A DNA stretch of 64,000 nucleotides. Source: Lasiosphaeria ovina (Eukaryota > Ascomycota > Sordariomycetes > Sordariales > Lasiosphaeriaceae). Position numbers and translations under genes: made by a program. Location: contig JAULSN010000002.1 in assembly GCA_033439765.1 (NCBI GenBank), positions 62,001 through 126,000 of the forward strand, given 5' to 3'. Under the pieces are notes generated by a model. The model was not told the DNA's origin and did not search any database. It saw nothing but the letters and a program-made list of their open reading frames with translations. Below are positions 48,750 to 60,400 of this stretch, piece after piece (the first letter of the stretch is position 1; every line of letters starts with the position of its first letter).

Positions 48750-48860
48750 ATGTGGAACTGCTGCAACTGCTCAGAAGATCACCGTGGCGCGAGTCCCTCG
48801 GCCAAGTGCGTTTCCTGTGGCCACGACACTGTCGGCTGCATTAATTGCTTTGCGTATTAA
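48750..48860 (+). CDS. Possible 36-residue cysteine-rich micropeptide
   Basis: An ATG at 48750 opens a 36-codon ORF with eight cysteines in CxxC-like pairs (WNCCNC, CVSCGH, CINC) and one SAK linker, ending in CFAY. The spacing would suit one or two zinc knuckles. It is short and isolated in a low-complexity region. The cysteine pattern is unlikely to arise by chance but is not proof of expression. It has the same WxCC style as the protein at 718-1227. Confidence 0.35.
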   Translation: MWNCCNCSEDHRGASPSAKCVSCGHDTVGCINCFAY

Positions 48861-50010
48861 TTAGCCATTGCTTGCCTACTGGCCAGTCGGAGTCAAGACG
48901 AATCTAGGTAATTACACGAAATTTCCATTTTCGTATCACGTGGCGTTGCTCACCTGGCTGCTCAGGCAGGCCATGCTCAGTCTTTGCTCACTAAGGGCTT
49001 GGTCACCTCTCTACTCAGCCTAATTGCCGTTTTCGGGCAAGGAAACGCTCTAATTAGTATGTCGGGAATTGCTTCAGCTCTAGCCGAGTAGGCCTAGGCC
49101 TAGAATTTGTCCCCGTTTTGAAAATAAATAGATTTTTGATTTGCCTTGCCTTTTTACATTTTTCGTATTGCCATTTCTTTCCTGACCACTGGAGATTTTA
49201 AGTCAGCCTCTGCCAAGGAGGGGGGGCTCGACACGCAGAACCTTGGCGTGCTAATTGAGCCGGAAGTCCGGTTCTCCTGAGGTCCCCTAATTTGATGCAG
49301 CCCACCACACAACATACCAAGTGTGGAATCTTGAATAGTTTTGTTTCCCGAACCCTCTGCCAATCGGCTTGAATTGTCTCCAGGTATGAGATATCTTCAT
49401 AAAGTCGCCTACAGTGTACTAGTGTCGTTAGAGACACTTGTGTGGAACGGTCTAGCTCGCTGTTATAGCTATGCCCTCTTCACAGCATAGTTAATCTATA
49501 ACGGTAATCGGTGCCGTTCAGCTGTTTGACTTTTTGCTGTACCGCGGTAGATGCCTATGTTTACTTTTAGTATAAGCGTGGTAATGGGTATGAGCCATTT
49601 CACTTTTGTGACAAGTCTAACAGTGGAAGTCCCTCCTTGAGCGTAGCTTCCTTAAGCAGAGGAAATAAAATATGTCTCTTATTGTAGCCCTTATCGTCCT
49701 TCATAATAAAAGCTGTAACTGCTTGTTTCGGGTGACTTTGCAGGTACACGTTCACGGCTATAACCCTAACCCCCTTCCTTTCGTGAGTCACGATCAGCCC
49801 AGAGCCCCGAGCTGTGTGCGCGTGTTATTTGACCTATGGATGCCTATTGAAAACGGCAACCAGAATTGAGCTGATGAAAACATACTTAAGTCTACCTACT
49901 CTGAGGTTTTTGCAGGCACCAATAATTCCCACCCTTCTTTCACAAACTCACCCGCCCACCTACCAACCCACCAGCCGCCAATACTGTTCACCACCCAACA
50001 GCTGCCGACA

Positions 50011-51102
50011 ATGTTCAGAATACCGGAACGATATGCCTGCGATGACGGCCACGCTTGTCCTTTTTCCTGCGAACGCGCCATGTTACCTGTGTGTCTTCGT
50101 TCCGAGGTAGAATATGGCGTTGGCCCTAACCCCGACAAGAGAGATGCCGTCATCCGTGCCGCTACATATCGCCGCCCAGAGTACGATAACGCCGGCATCA
50201 GCTTCAGTCCCAGCACTCTTGAAGCCGTGCGGTCATCTCTTCGTCTCCAGTTTCCCCCTGTGCAACAGCAGCGCGGCTCGTCCTTCAGCATGCTTGAGTC
50301 TCTCCCTCTCGAGCTCCTGTGCGACGTGTTCACCTCGCTCGACATAGAAGCAATTCTCAACCTCCGACAGGTCAGTCACCGCCTTCGAGAGGCGGTTGGC
50401 GCAGTCCCGGCGTACGAGTTCGCCACCGAGCACGGCCTGGACGCCGTTCTAGCGCTCTTCTGGTCCGGACTCGGGCCACACTTCACCTTGCACGACGTGA
50501 ACAACGCTCTCCGAACCGAGTACTGTGCTGTCCCTCGGTGTGGCAGGTTCGGGCACTTCGTCTTCCTCCCCACCCTAAACAGGGTTTGTTTCGAGTGCCT
50601 TGGGCATGAACGACAGTTCTCACTCCTACTCCTCAGCAAGGCGGACATTGCAGAGTCTCATAGTTCGGAGAAATCCGAACCGGTGCACGTCATGCACACG
50701 CTTCCTGGCTTCTATTCGGAGCGCAAGAGGAAGTATCATAAACAACGTCACCACATCGTTGCCGAACTTGACTCGGTCAAGCCGAGGGACCCGGGCCGGG
50801 GCCACTATGGCTGGCCCTGCAGTAATCGCTATCTGGCGGCAATAGCGCTTCCATTTCTCGAATGCAGTGGGTCCCAGGTTCGTAGCCATCACACCGTCTT
50901 CTGTAAGGGGTGTGTCTTTGCTCGGGATAACAAGTTGGGACCAACCGGTCGTGCGCGCTGGCTGCATGGGCGCACCAAAACGCTCCCCCTGTTGGTAAAC
51001 CGGATGTATGACCACCGAACATACTTTGAGCACTTCAAATGGTGTCGCCAGGCGCAGATCCTGTGGGATTCAGGGAAGGAAATTGACTCGCTTTCCTCAT
51101 GA
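50011..51102 (+). CDS. F-box protein
   Basis: A single exon of 363 residues. The F-box is at about residues 92-140 (LESLPLELLCDVFTSLDIEAILNLRQVSHRLREA). After it come two cysteine pairs (CAVPRCG, VCFECLG) and a later C-x2-C (FCKGCVF) that may bind zinc. It should act as a substrate-recruiting subunit of an SCF ubiquitin ligase through Skp1, but no substrate-recognition repeat (LRR or WD40) is visible. This F-box plus cysteine layout is frequent in lineage-expanded ascomycete families. The start codon at 50011 follows a CACC-rich leader with a CCGACA context. Confidence 0.85.
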   Translation: MFRIPERYACDDGHACPFSCERAMLPVCLRSEVEYGVGPNPDKRDAVIRAATYRRPEYDNAGISFSPSTLEAVRSSLRLQFPPVQQQRGSSFSMLESLPLELLCDVFTSLDIEAILNLRQVSHRLREAVGAVPAYEFATEHGLDAVLALFWSGLGPHFTLHDVNNALRTEYCAVPRCGRFGHFVFLPTLNRVCFECLGHERQFSLLLLSKADIAESHSSEKSEPVHVMHTLPGFYSERKRKYHKQRHHIVAELDSVKPRDPGRGHYGWPCSNRYLAAIALPFLECSGSQVRSHHTVFCKGCVFARDNKLGPTGRARWLHGRTKTLPLLVNRMYDHRTYFEHFKWCRQAQILWDSGKEIDSLSS

Positions 51103-51430
51103 TGCGGCAGGAGCAATTCAATCTAGATAGCCCGCCATTAAGCTGATCCCACCAGCACTTGTGAGCTGCGAGACACCTGTTAGTTATTCTATTGGATACC
51201 AAGATTGGATTTGAGCTTCCAGGATTTGGAAATGTGTAGAGACATAGATCTAGCAAACGTACACAAGAGCCTAAACATTTCCCATCCACAGCCATTGACA
51301 CAAGCTTCACGCCCAGGTATTAATCAGAACACCAAGGAGCTAACGAGGGATCAAGGCTTTCCAAAAAATAGAATGAATTTGGCTCAGCATCGGTAGGAGA
51401 GATAAAGCAAACAACATCCGTCCAGCCAAA
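51103..51430. other. Short convergent spacer
   Basis: 328 bases between the stop codons of the F-box gene and the giant gene. Nothing was recognised. Confidence 0.5.
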
Positions 51431-54400
51431 CTAGGCACCAGGGACGGCAACCTCCAACCGGGCCCGCTTGCCCGTAACCTGGGCCATCTTAACCACATAG
51501 AAACACACCAGCACGGTTCCTGCCGACGGCACCGTGCTCAACTCAAACCTGAACTTCTTGAATGTGCTCGACACTGTCTGTTCCAGCATGCCGAACGGTG
51601 CCGTCTCGCAGAGCAACGTCAAGGCGACGTCGATACTCTGTCTGCCCTGATTCCAAGACACCACCACGGCCGACGCCCCTTCAAAGACGCAGCTGACTTG
51701 TCCAATGCCGACACCACCAGCAGCGGCAAACGGCAAGGCCCAGGGCGCCGAGTCAGAAGAACCTGCGCGCACCACAATCCTTGCACCACTCTCCAGTGTC
51801 TCGGCCGGTACGCTCGTTCGCAGCACCGCCCGTCTGTCATGAACAGCACGCGGCACAACCTCTCTGAGCTGAGCGTCAGGGGTAAGCCCGTTCACATTGC
51901 CCGCAGGGATCGTGCCCAGCTTCCACGCCAAACTCTTGCTCAAAGGCTTATTGCCCTCAACCACCAACGTCACCACGTTCCGCTCGAGATCCAAGTTGGA
52001 CTCGTCCCCAATCACCAGCTCAAGCGGATACGCCACCGTCACGCTCGCCCTGGCTAGCAGACACACCGACGGCGCAGCCGAGCTCGACGTCGCGCTCACG
52101 ACTACCGAAATGACCTCGCCCTCGACGACATCCACCGGCATGACCGCCATGGAATACCGGCCCTGCGCGTCCACGACGGGCGGCGCCGTCATGCCGTAGC
52201 CCACAACCCGCTTCGTCTCCTCATGGGACATCCGAACATCCACCGAATCCGCGCCCGTCCACGACACCACGACACTCGATCCGCTCATCCGCGCCTGCAC
52301 GTCCGCCGGCGCGGCAATGACGGCCAAGTTCTGGAACGACTCGACCGGCACGCTGGCATGGCGCACTTTGTCGTCCCACGGCCGCTGCCGCACACGCGCC
52401 GCCACGACGGCCGCCGGCCAGACGGCGTTATAACCGAAGCTTTCCGCCGCGACGACAAACTTGCCCGGGCCCGTCGTGTCGGCTACGGAGAAGTCGCCGC
52501 GGTACAGCACCTCGTTGCCGCCGCTGCCCGGTCGGACGAGGGCCAAGTCCCAGTCGCTCGCGAGCTCGTCCACCGGCGGCACTTCAACAACAGCCGCGTC
52601 TCCCAGCGGCGTGACGCCCAGCTGCACGCCGCGCGGGGGCCGCAGCCACGGGATGTGTCCTGCCGCCGTGCGTGCCCAGACGTTGGCGGCGAACTCGAAT
52701 TCTCCGTCCCGGGCGTACATCCTGACCCAGACGTAGGCGACCTCGCGATACCGAAAGTCGCCGCTCGGGCACCTCAGCACTCTTTCCTTGCCGTCAAACA
52801 CGAAAAACTCATCGCTGCTCTCCACCTCTGGCGGCCTCGCCCCCCTCTCAGCCGCCAGCCAAACCTGCCACTTGACGCCAGCGTAGTCACTCTCGTGCAC
52901 CCATTTCGGAAGCGGCAACACCGCGCTCAGATCGACATGGATAAACTCGTCTCCGTCCTCTCTACCACCACCCTCAGGCGGCGGCTCCACGAACGTCGCG
53001 GTAACCCCGCTCTCGAAATCCTCATCGGCATCCCGCAGGTTCATCCTCCGCTGGATGGCGCGCTTGGTCTCTTGTTTCGCCTGCTGCGCCTTCAGCATCA
53101 TGGCCAGGACCTCTTGGTACCGCTGCTCGACCGCCGCCGCCGCGTCGCCCGCGTCCGCCCACTTGGACAGCACGAAGCCCAGCCGGCCGGACCGCACGTC
53201 CTCGGGGGTGACGGCTTCGATCTTGCGCACGGCGGCCACGTAGAGCGAGATGACGGCCAGCAGGCTGTACGTGCCGTAGTCTGGCCTCGGCGGCTGCTGG
53301 GGCTCGGGCTGCGGCTGCGGCTGCGGCTGCGGCTGCGGCTGTGGCTGCGGCTCGGGCGATGACGGTCTGCTTGGCTCGGGGGATGCAGATGGCGTGGGTT
53401 CGGGGCTCGCCGAGGGATCTGTGCCCGTGCCGGGCTCGCCTGGAACCGAAGGGCCCGGGTCTGGCGTTGGCGTGGGAATACCTGGATCTGGCGTGGGTAC
53501 CGGGATTGTCGGACCGGGCGTGGGGGCCGGAATGCCTGGGTCTGGCGTCGGGATCGGGATGCTCGGGCCAGGCGTTGGTGTAGGAATGCCCGGGTCTGGC
53601 GTGGGTACCGGGATGTTGGGACCGGGCGTAGGTACCGGTATGCTTGGGTCTGGCGTTGGTACAGGGACCGATGGGTCGGGTGTTGGCACTGGCACACTGG
53701 GGTCAGGGCCAGGATCAGGCGTCGGGATAGACGGATCAGGCCCCGGAACGGGGATGGAAGGATCAGGAGTCGGGACTGGAGGAGACGGGTCGGGAGCTGG
53801 CTCTGGACCCGTGGGACTCGTCGGGCTCGTCGGGCTCGTCGGACTGGCAGGACTGGTTGGGCTCGCAGGGCTCGTTGGACTAGAACTAGTTGGGCTAGAC
53901 GGACCTGACGGAAGCGACGGGAGGGAAGGGATGGGAATCGGGATGGGAATCGGGATGGGAATTGGGATGGGAATCGGGATGGGAATTGGCGGAACTGGAG
54001 GGACCGGGAGACTTGGTCCATCAGGACCACTGGGTCCTACCGGTTCCGAGGTCGGGTTCGGGTCCGGGTTCTCTGGCTCCTTGCCATCAGCCTTGTCCTT
54101 CGTGTCGTCCAGGTCCTTTTGACCGTCATCCAGATCGTCCTTCTTGTCTTGTGTCTCCTCCTCGTGTAGCTTCTTGGCCCGCTCCTTGAGCTTCTCGGCG
54201 TCCTTGGGCTCACGGCAGACCAGCTTCTCAATCAGCTTGGGGACCAGATTCTCGAGAATCATCACACCTGTCAACTTGCCCAACACTTCGGGCTCGAGCA
54301 GCTTCTTGCCAATCTCGGCGAGGTTTTCGGGGCTGAGCACCTTATTCCAGAGATACAACAAAAGTCCGCTGAAGGTGGGCGTGAATCCCTCAAAGGGCAA

Positions 54401-57400
54401 GACAAACTCAAAGTCCTGCAGGTGCAGATTGGTACCAATGACGTGGTCCTTTCCGGTCAAGCTCTCGTTGACGGTGATGCTGTACGACCACTTGACGACG
54501 AACCGGAACCCCTTGGTCTCGCCAGTCCGGTTCTGCATGTCGTCCTGGGCCATGGCCGGCAGCGCGAGCTCAAACTCGAACTGCATCTTGACCAATTCGC
54601 CAATGACGAATTTGACGAGCTCGCCGCACGTCTTCTTGGTATCGTCCCTGGAGCCGAGCTGCACGGCCTTGTCCATGTCGATGGGCACGTTGTCGACGTC
54701 GTCGCCTTGCAGCAGTTTCGAGAAATCGCCAAGTGACGGCATCTTCCCCGAGTTCCAGTACGCATTGCGCTTAATCTTCCACCCTGAAAAGCTCCACTTG
54801 CCGTCCTGGTGGGCGAAGTGTACCTCGGGATCCTGGACTCCGAGGATCTCGCCCTTGTACGCTGCTAAGCCTTCAAACTTGCGATCGGACTTGGATGCGG
54901 CCGAGATGTACTTGAGGCTGAAGTATATGTTGTCGAACTCGAACAGGGTCAGCCCGCTCTCGACGCCATAGGCTAGTTTCTGTTTGCGGCACGCATGGTT
55001 AGACACCCATCGTTAATCAAATAGAGACAAAAAGAATTAGTGCAAGACCTACTCCGTCGGTGGTCTCGAGTGATACTGTCAACCCCTCGATATTCCTCCA
55101 TTTGGCCAAGTCCTGGAATCCCGTGAACTTGACAATGCCGAGATCCAGCGTCTTGGCATAGCTGCCCTTGAGCACAAAGCCCTGGCGTTTTTCTTTGATC
55201 CTGAGCGAGACAGAAATAGGCTGCTGGAAGATGTCAAACGATCCGTATATGTAGAATCCAGGATCGTACGCTCGCTGTCCGACGGCCACAATTGCGCCAG
55301 TCCTGTTGTAGCTCATGTACGCCTCCTTGAGCTGGAAGTCGTCACAGTCATTGGGCCAGGAGCCACGAGAGTCGTCAGCGCCGACATTGGGCTGGAGAAG
55401 GTCCGAGTAAATGTCGGTCATGCTGACGGTGCCAGTTTGTGTCTCGGTGAGAACTAGGGACCCGTCGTCAGGGGGTGGATTCCCAGACACGACCTTGCGC
55501 GTGAACTCGACCACGGCAACAACAGGCTTTCCGCCCTCAAAGTGAATTAAGCCGAGGAGGCGGGCCTTGCTGCCACCGCTGTCTGAGCCAAGCAATGCCG
55601 CACCGTAGATGGTGCACTCGCGTTTGATGCCCCCGTCCACCTTGGTCGAAGACCCTTTAATCTTGAGCCCTTCTAGCTTGACATTGAACATGCCGCCGCT
55701 GAAGGGGTTTGTGATGCTCTGGCTGGATGTTGTTTCGGTGCCGACCTCAAAGGATGTTGTTGTCTTGTTCATCTTCAAAGCCACGTTGAAAACCAACAAG
55801 TCATCATCTGCAGCATCCGAAAGCTGGAGGCTTAGCTGGGCGGCAATATCGAGTTCCTGTTTCGAAGGAAGGTATTTCCCAAGCCCATCGAGCGTCACGA
55901 TGCCGCCAAAGATCTTGAGGTTGCGAATGTCGATGCCGTACTCGGTTTGCTCCTCCACCTGCCCTGGAACAGCTTCTTGTGGCTTTTTGGCGACACGAGC
56001 GTAAAGACGAACAGTTGGCGGCGTGTCGGCACTACTAGCATTTGACGCATCCAGCGCAACGACACTCGTCATGCTCTTGCTATTCTGCTGTCCCAGACTG
56101 ATGTCTGCAATGAACCATGCACCGGGCTTGAGATCCATGGTCTCGGGCATGTTCGCAAAGAGCTCCTTGGCCATCTTGGCAGGTTCGGCGGTTAGGGGAT
56201 CGAGAGTTGCACGGATAGCAGTGTCATCGCTTGCATTTGCAGCATCCTTTCCTTCTACGATGCTGGTATCCGCCACTGTGATATCCTCTCTCAGCTGTTT
56301 CAAGGTGGTCTTGTAGCCAATGACTTGGACGGCAACCCTCGAGATGTTGAATTGGTCAGTGACGTCGTCCTTGGTACTGGCCCACAGCTTGGCCAGATCT
56401 CGCACCTCGAGGAAGACGATGTATTTCCTTCCAGGAGTTCCGCCTTCCGTCTCGGCCGGCATCTCCTGGCCGAGCAGCAGAGCAGACCCAAACCCCTGGA
56501 TCGTGGCTGTAAGCAAGAGCTTCTTGCTCTTGAAATCGGCAAAGAGGAACAGTTTGGACCCTTGTTCGAGTGCCATGGGATCGCTAAACGCGGGAACCAT
56601 GTCCTTCCAAGCACTCGCTCCCGTGCCAGACACGGCGACATCGTCTGCTACCTGCTCAAACACTTTGACATCGCCATTTCCACTCTCCAGCAGAGCAGTG
56701 AACGTGGCATTGCGTTTCGGGCCGATGGACAACTGCGCCTCGGCGGTTGCCGCGGTCGTGTACCCCTTAAATTCGAACTTGCCCCGAAGGTATCCCTCCA
56801 ACACATCAGGGTCACGGTCCTGTGAGCTGCCTTGGAATGCGCCCTGCGTGTAGCGGAACAAAGCCAGGATGTTTTCGAGTTTGACTTGGACGCCGCACAC
56901 GTCGCCCTGCCACAGCTTGTCTCCAGAGGCCCAGACTTCGACTTTGCTGGTCGGGATCAGGCGCACACGAGCGCCGATGGTGGCAGGCGCAATCATGGTG
57001 GGAGTCATGGTCTTCTTGTTGTTGATCTCAAGCAGCGACACCGAGGTGCGGGACATGGAGGTTGCCTCGGCCAAGGCGAACAGGTCGAGGCCACCGGGAG
57101 CATCCTCCTTGGTCTCGCTCCTCGCTGCCTCATTCTGCGGCAGGCCAAGGACCTCGGAGAGATTGGCCTGGGCGTAAAAGACCTTCTCGCCCGTCTTGTC
57201 CATGATGTAGGCCACGTCGAGGTACACTTTGCCAATCTTGAGTTTGCCATAGAGGATGCCGCTGAGGCCAGACTTGGGAGCCTCTGTAGCTGGGTCGGTA
57301 GGCGCCGTCTTCTTTGCGACATCGTATGTAAGATCGAGGCCGATTTCGAGAATCTCAATTCTAGGGCTTGTGCCCAGAACCGGAATGGACTCGGTGGTGT

Positions 57401-60400
57401 GGGCGGCAATGCGGAACTTTTTGAGGGACATGCTCTTTTTCTTGGCGACTTCGGCTTGACCTTCTGGCTGTTGCCGCTCGCCATCATCATCACGAGTCAG
57501 CTCGCCCTCGACGGCATCAATAGCAATGTCAAAGACTTTAGGATACGCCTCAGGGTGAGCAAAGTCAACCTGTGCAATGTTCCAACCAAACAACGTCAAC
57601 AGACGACTCATGGTTAGACTGTCAGTCCCCGCAGGGTAGATGCCCATCGCGAGAGTCTTGCTGTCTGGCTTCGTGACAGAGCGGATGACGATCTTGGCGC
57701 TAACGGGATTCTTCTCGATAATGGCGAGAATGTCAAGTTTTGACGACAATGACACGCCATCGTCGCCCCCTTCGGTTCCGTCTGGCCCCTCGAGAGCTGG
57801 AGCTCCGCTGCTCTCAGTCACGTCATAGACGACCACTACCTGTCGGAGAACCAGCCTCTGCACTTCAAGCGTCGTCTCATCAGCAACATGAAAGTCAAAA
57901 TGGCGAATGCTCAACCCCCCAGCCGTGGAGAATTCGATGCTCGAGCCCTTGAGCTGCAGGTCATCCGTGACAGGCTTCAACACAGCCAACCCAGGGAATT
58001 TGTCCGGCAGACAGGCTTGTAGCATCCTGCCAATTGTGACCTTGTTCACTGGTTTCAGCGCAGCAGCCAGCCTGGCAATGTCGCTCCTGTAGGTGACAGT
58101 CGCTGTCAGATCGCCGCCAAACAGGTTTGTCGCCAGAAAGAGAGTCTTCTCAAACACTCCGGGCACAATCTCGCCGTCTCCGTCCTCGTCGGGTATCGCC
58201 GGAAGATACATGTCGAAGTGAAACGTGACATCCTCAAACTCGAGCGGCCCAATCTTGATCAGAGGGTGACGCAGCTTGATTGCAAAACCGTCCACAGATA
58301 GCGGCTTGCCCGGTTCCGACACGCTCGTCGTGATCTCCATCGATATGAGCTCGGTGCGAAGAACTTGGCCGACCAGCGGCACATCGTCAAAATTACCCAG
58401 CTTGAACGCATCAAGAACCCTCTGGACCGAAACTCCACCAGGCACATCAAGCCGGAGCTGGCCGCCCTGCGTCGTGGTTGGGCTCTGCAGAGACACCCAA
58501 ATGGTATCCACAGGGCTGGGGAGGTTGATAGCAGCTCCGACAAACACCTCGAGCATGGTAATTTTGCGTAGAGAGATCTCAAGGTCGTTCAGGACTACGC
58601 CTGGAAGCAGTTCGAGCCTCGGCAGCCAGACATCGATGCTCCAGTCGCCAAACGACCAGCTCCCGCCCTCGTGGACCAGCCCGGCCGAGACATGCCGCAC
58701 ATATACCGCCTTGAGCGCGGCTGCGATGAAGGGTATATTTTCCGTCACCCCTGAAACCACCTTGTCGAGACCGACAACCTCTGTAATCTCGGCAAGCGAC
58801 AAACCCGTGGAGCTGGCATCAATGTCGATGCGGTACTCGTAGTCACCGCGGTAGACAAGCGGAATAGCAGACAACGAAGCCTCGACGTGGCGAACAGTCT
58901 GGTCAGCGACAGTCAGCTCGAGGTCGAATATGACATCGGTCCGCACGCGACGCTGATGCGAGTCGAAGGGCGATATCACATCAACCTGAACGGTGATGTT
59001 CTCGATAGCCTTTGGAAACCCGGCGGGAAGAAACTCCTTCCACCCCTGAATATCTGCGGCCATAAAGACGCGATCCAACGTGTACCGGCCGGCCGCATAC
59101 GACACGGGGTGCTGTCGGACAACGAACCCCAGCGACCCTGGCGTCAAGGGCAGCTTCTCGGGGCTGACGTCCTGCTTTCCGCTCCCGCCACTGAACGGCA
59201 CTGGGCTGTCCCCCATCTGCGTCACCCCCTCCTTCCCCAGAATCTTGGCGATATCAGCCAGCGACGTCGCGCCGCTGACCAGGAACGTGACATCCAAGAC
59301 CTCATCATCCACATCCGACATGTCCATCCTCATCTGCACCTCGGCCTGTGCAGCACCGCCCGCACTAAAGACGACAGTCGCATACATAACAACCGTCTCG
59401 TTTGCAAATCTCGGTCCGGCCACATCGATCCACACCTCCTTCAGCTTCACGGCAAACCCGCCCATGTCGAACCCGAGCCCGGCCGTCTTGCCCAGGTCAT
59501 AGACGATCCTCGCCGTCTCGACGTAGACCTGGCCCGTGGCCGTGTACCGCGCCTCGCCGACCGACAGCCGCCAGTCAGGCTTGAGGTCGGCAAACCCGTC
59601 CAGCATGACCATGGGCACCGGCACGCGATCAAACACCATCTCGGCGGCCGTTTCGTCGCTCGCCAGCAGCAGCGCCAGCGTCTCGATCACGGTCAGCGTC
59701 GCCATCTTGTCGTCGGGCACGCCCATGCCGCTCAGCGCCTTGGCCAGCCGCGCCGGCCCGACGGCGTCGGCGAGCACCTTGACGACGCGCAGCTCGCTCA
59801 GCGTCTCCAGGCGGCCCTTCTTCTCTCGGGTCGCCGCGACCAGCGCCACGCGCAGGCTGCGGTCGACGCCGAACTCGAGCAGCATCTTGGCGTCGGTCAC
59901 TTGACCCGCAGTCCCCGCCCCCGCCCCCGGCAGGCTCAGCGCCGCGGGGGACGGGATCAGCTGCAGCAGCGCGCGGTTGGGCGTGACGGCGATGCCGTCG
60001 TCGGTGTAGCTGATCCAGGACTTCTGCAGCGCGGCGTCGTAGTCGACGGCGTACGACAGCAGCTGCTGCTCGTGGGCGTCGGTGAGGTCCAGGTCCGCGA
60101 CGCTGGACGACGCGGCCGACAGGATGGCGTCGAGCGCCGCGCCGGCGGTTGTCATGTCTTTCTTTTCCAGGCGCGCGGCCGCGAAGAAGCGGTCGAAGCT
60201 GCTGCGCAGGGCCACGTCGGTCTTCTTCTTGCCCGTCTTGAGCGAGTGTTTTATTATGGCCAAGGTTGAGTTTTGTTTGGGGGTTTTCTTGCTACGCTTG
60301 TCCGTGGTTGGGGTAGGGGTGGCGGTGGCGGTGGCGGTGGCGGTAGCGGTGATGAATTCGACGGGTTCTTCGGCAGAGGCTTCCATGTCGGAGACGGTCG

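Larger units (their letters stand above)
46712..50010. other. Gene-poor, AT-rich 3.3-kb region
   Basis: Frequent stops in all frames and low GC. It holds an approximate 20-bp, three-copy repeat (47352-47410, GTGCAGGGTAGGTCGA-like), a possible LTR (47641-47908) and a 36-codon cysteine-rich ORF (48750). No tRNA or 5S gene was recognised. Confidence 0.5.

Noticed and set aside
53394..54122. Gly/Val-rich elastin-like plus-strand ORF
   Set aside because: It is the antisense of the Pro/Thr/Asp repeat linker in the giant gene; repetitive coding DNA gives open frames on both strands.
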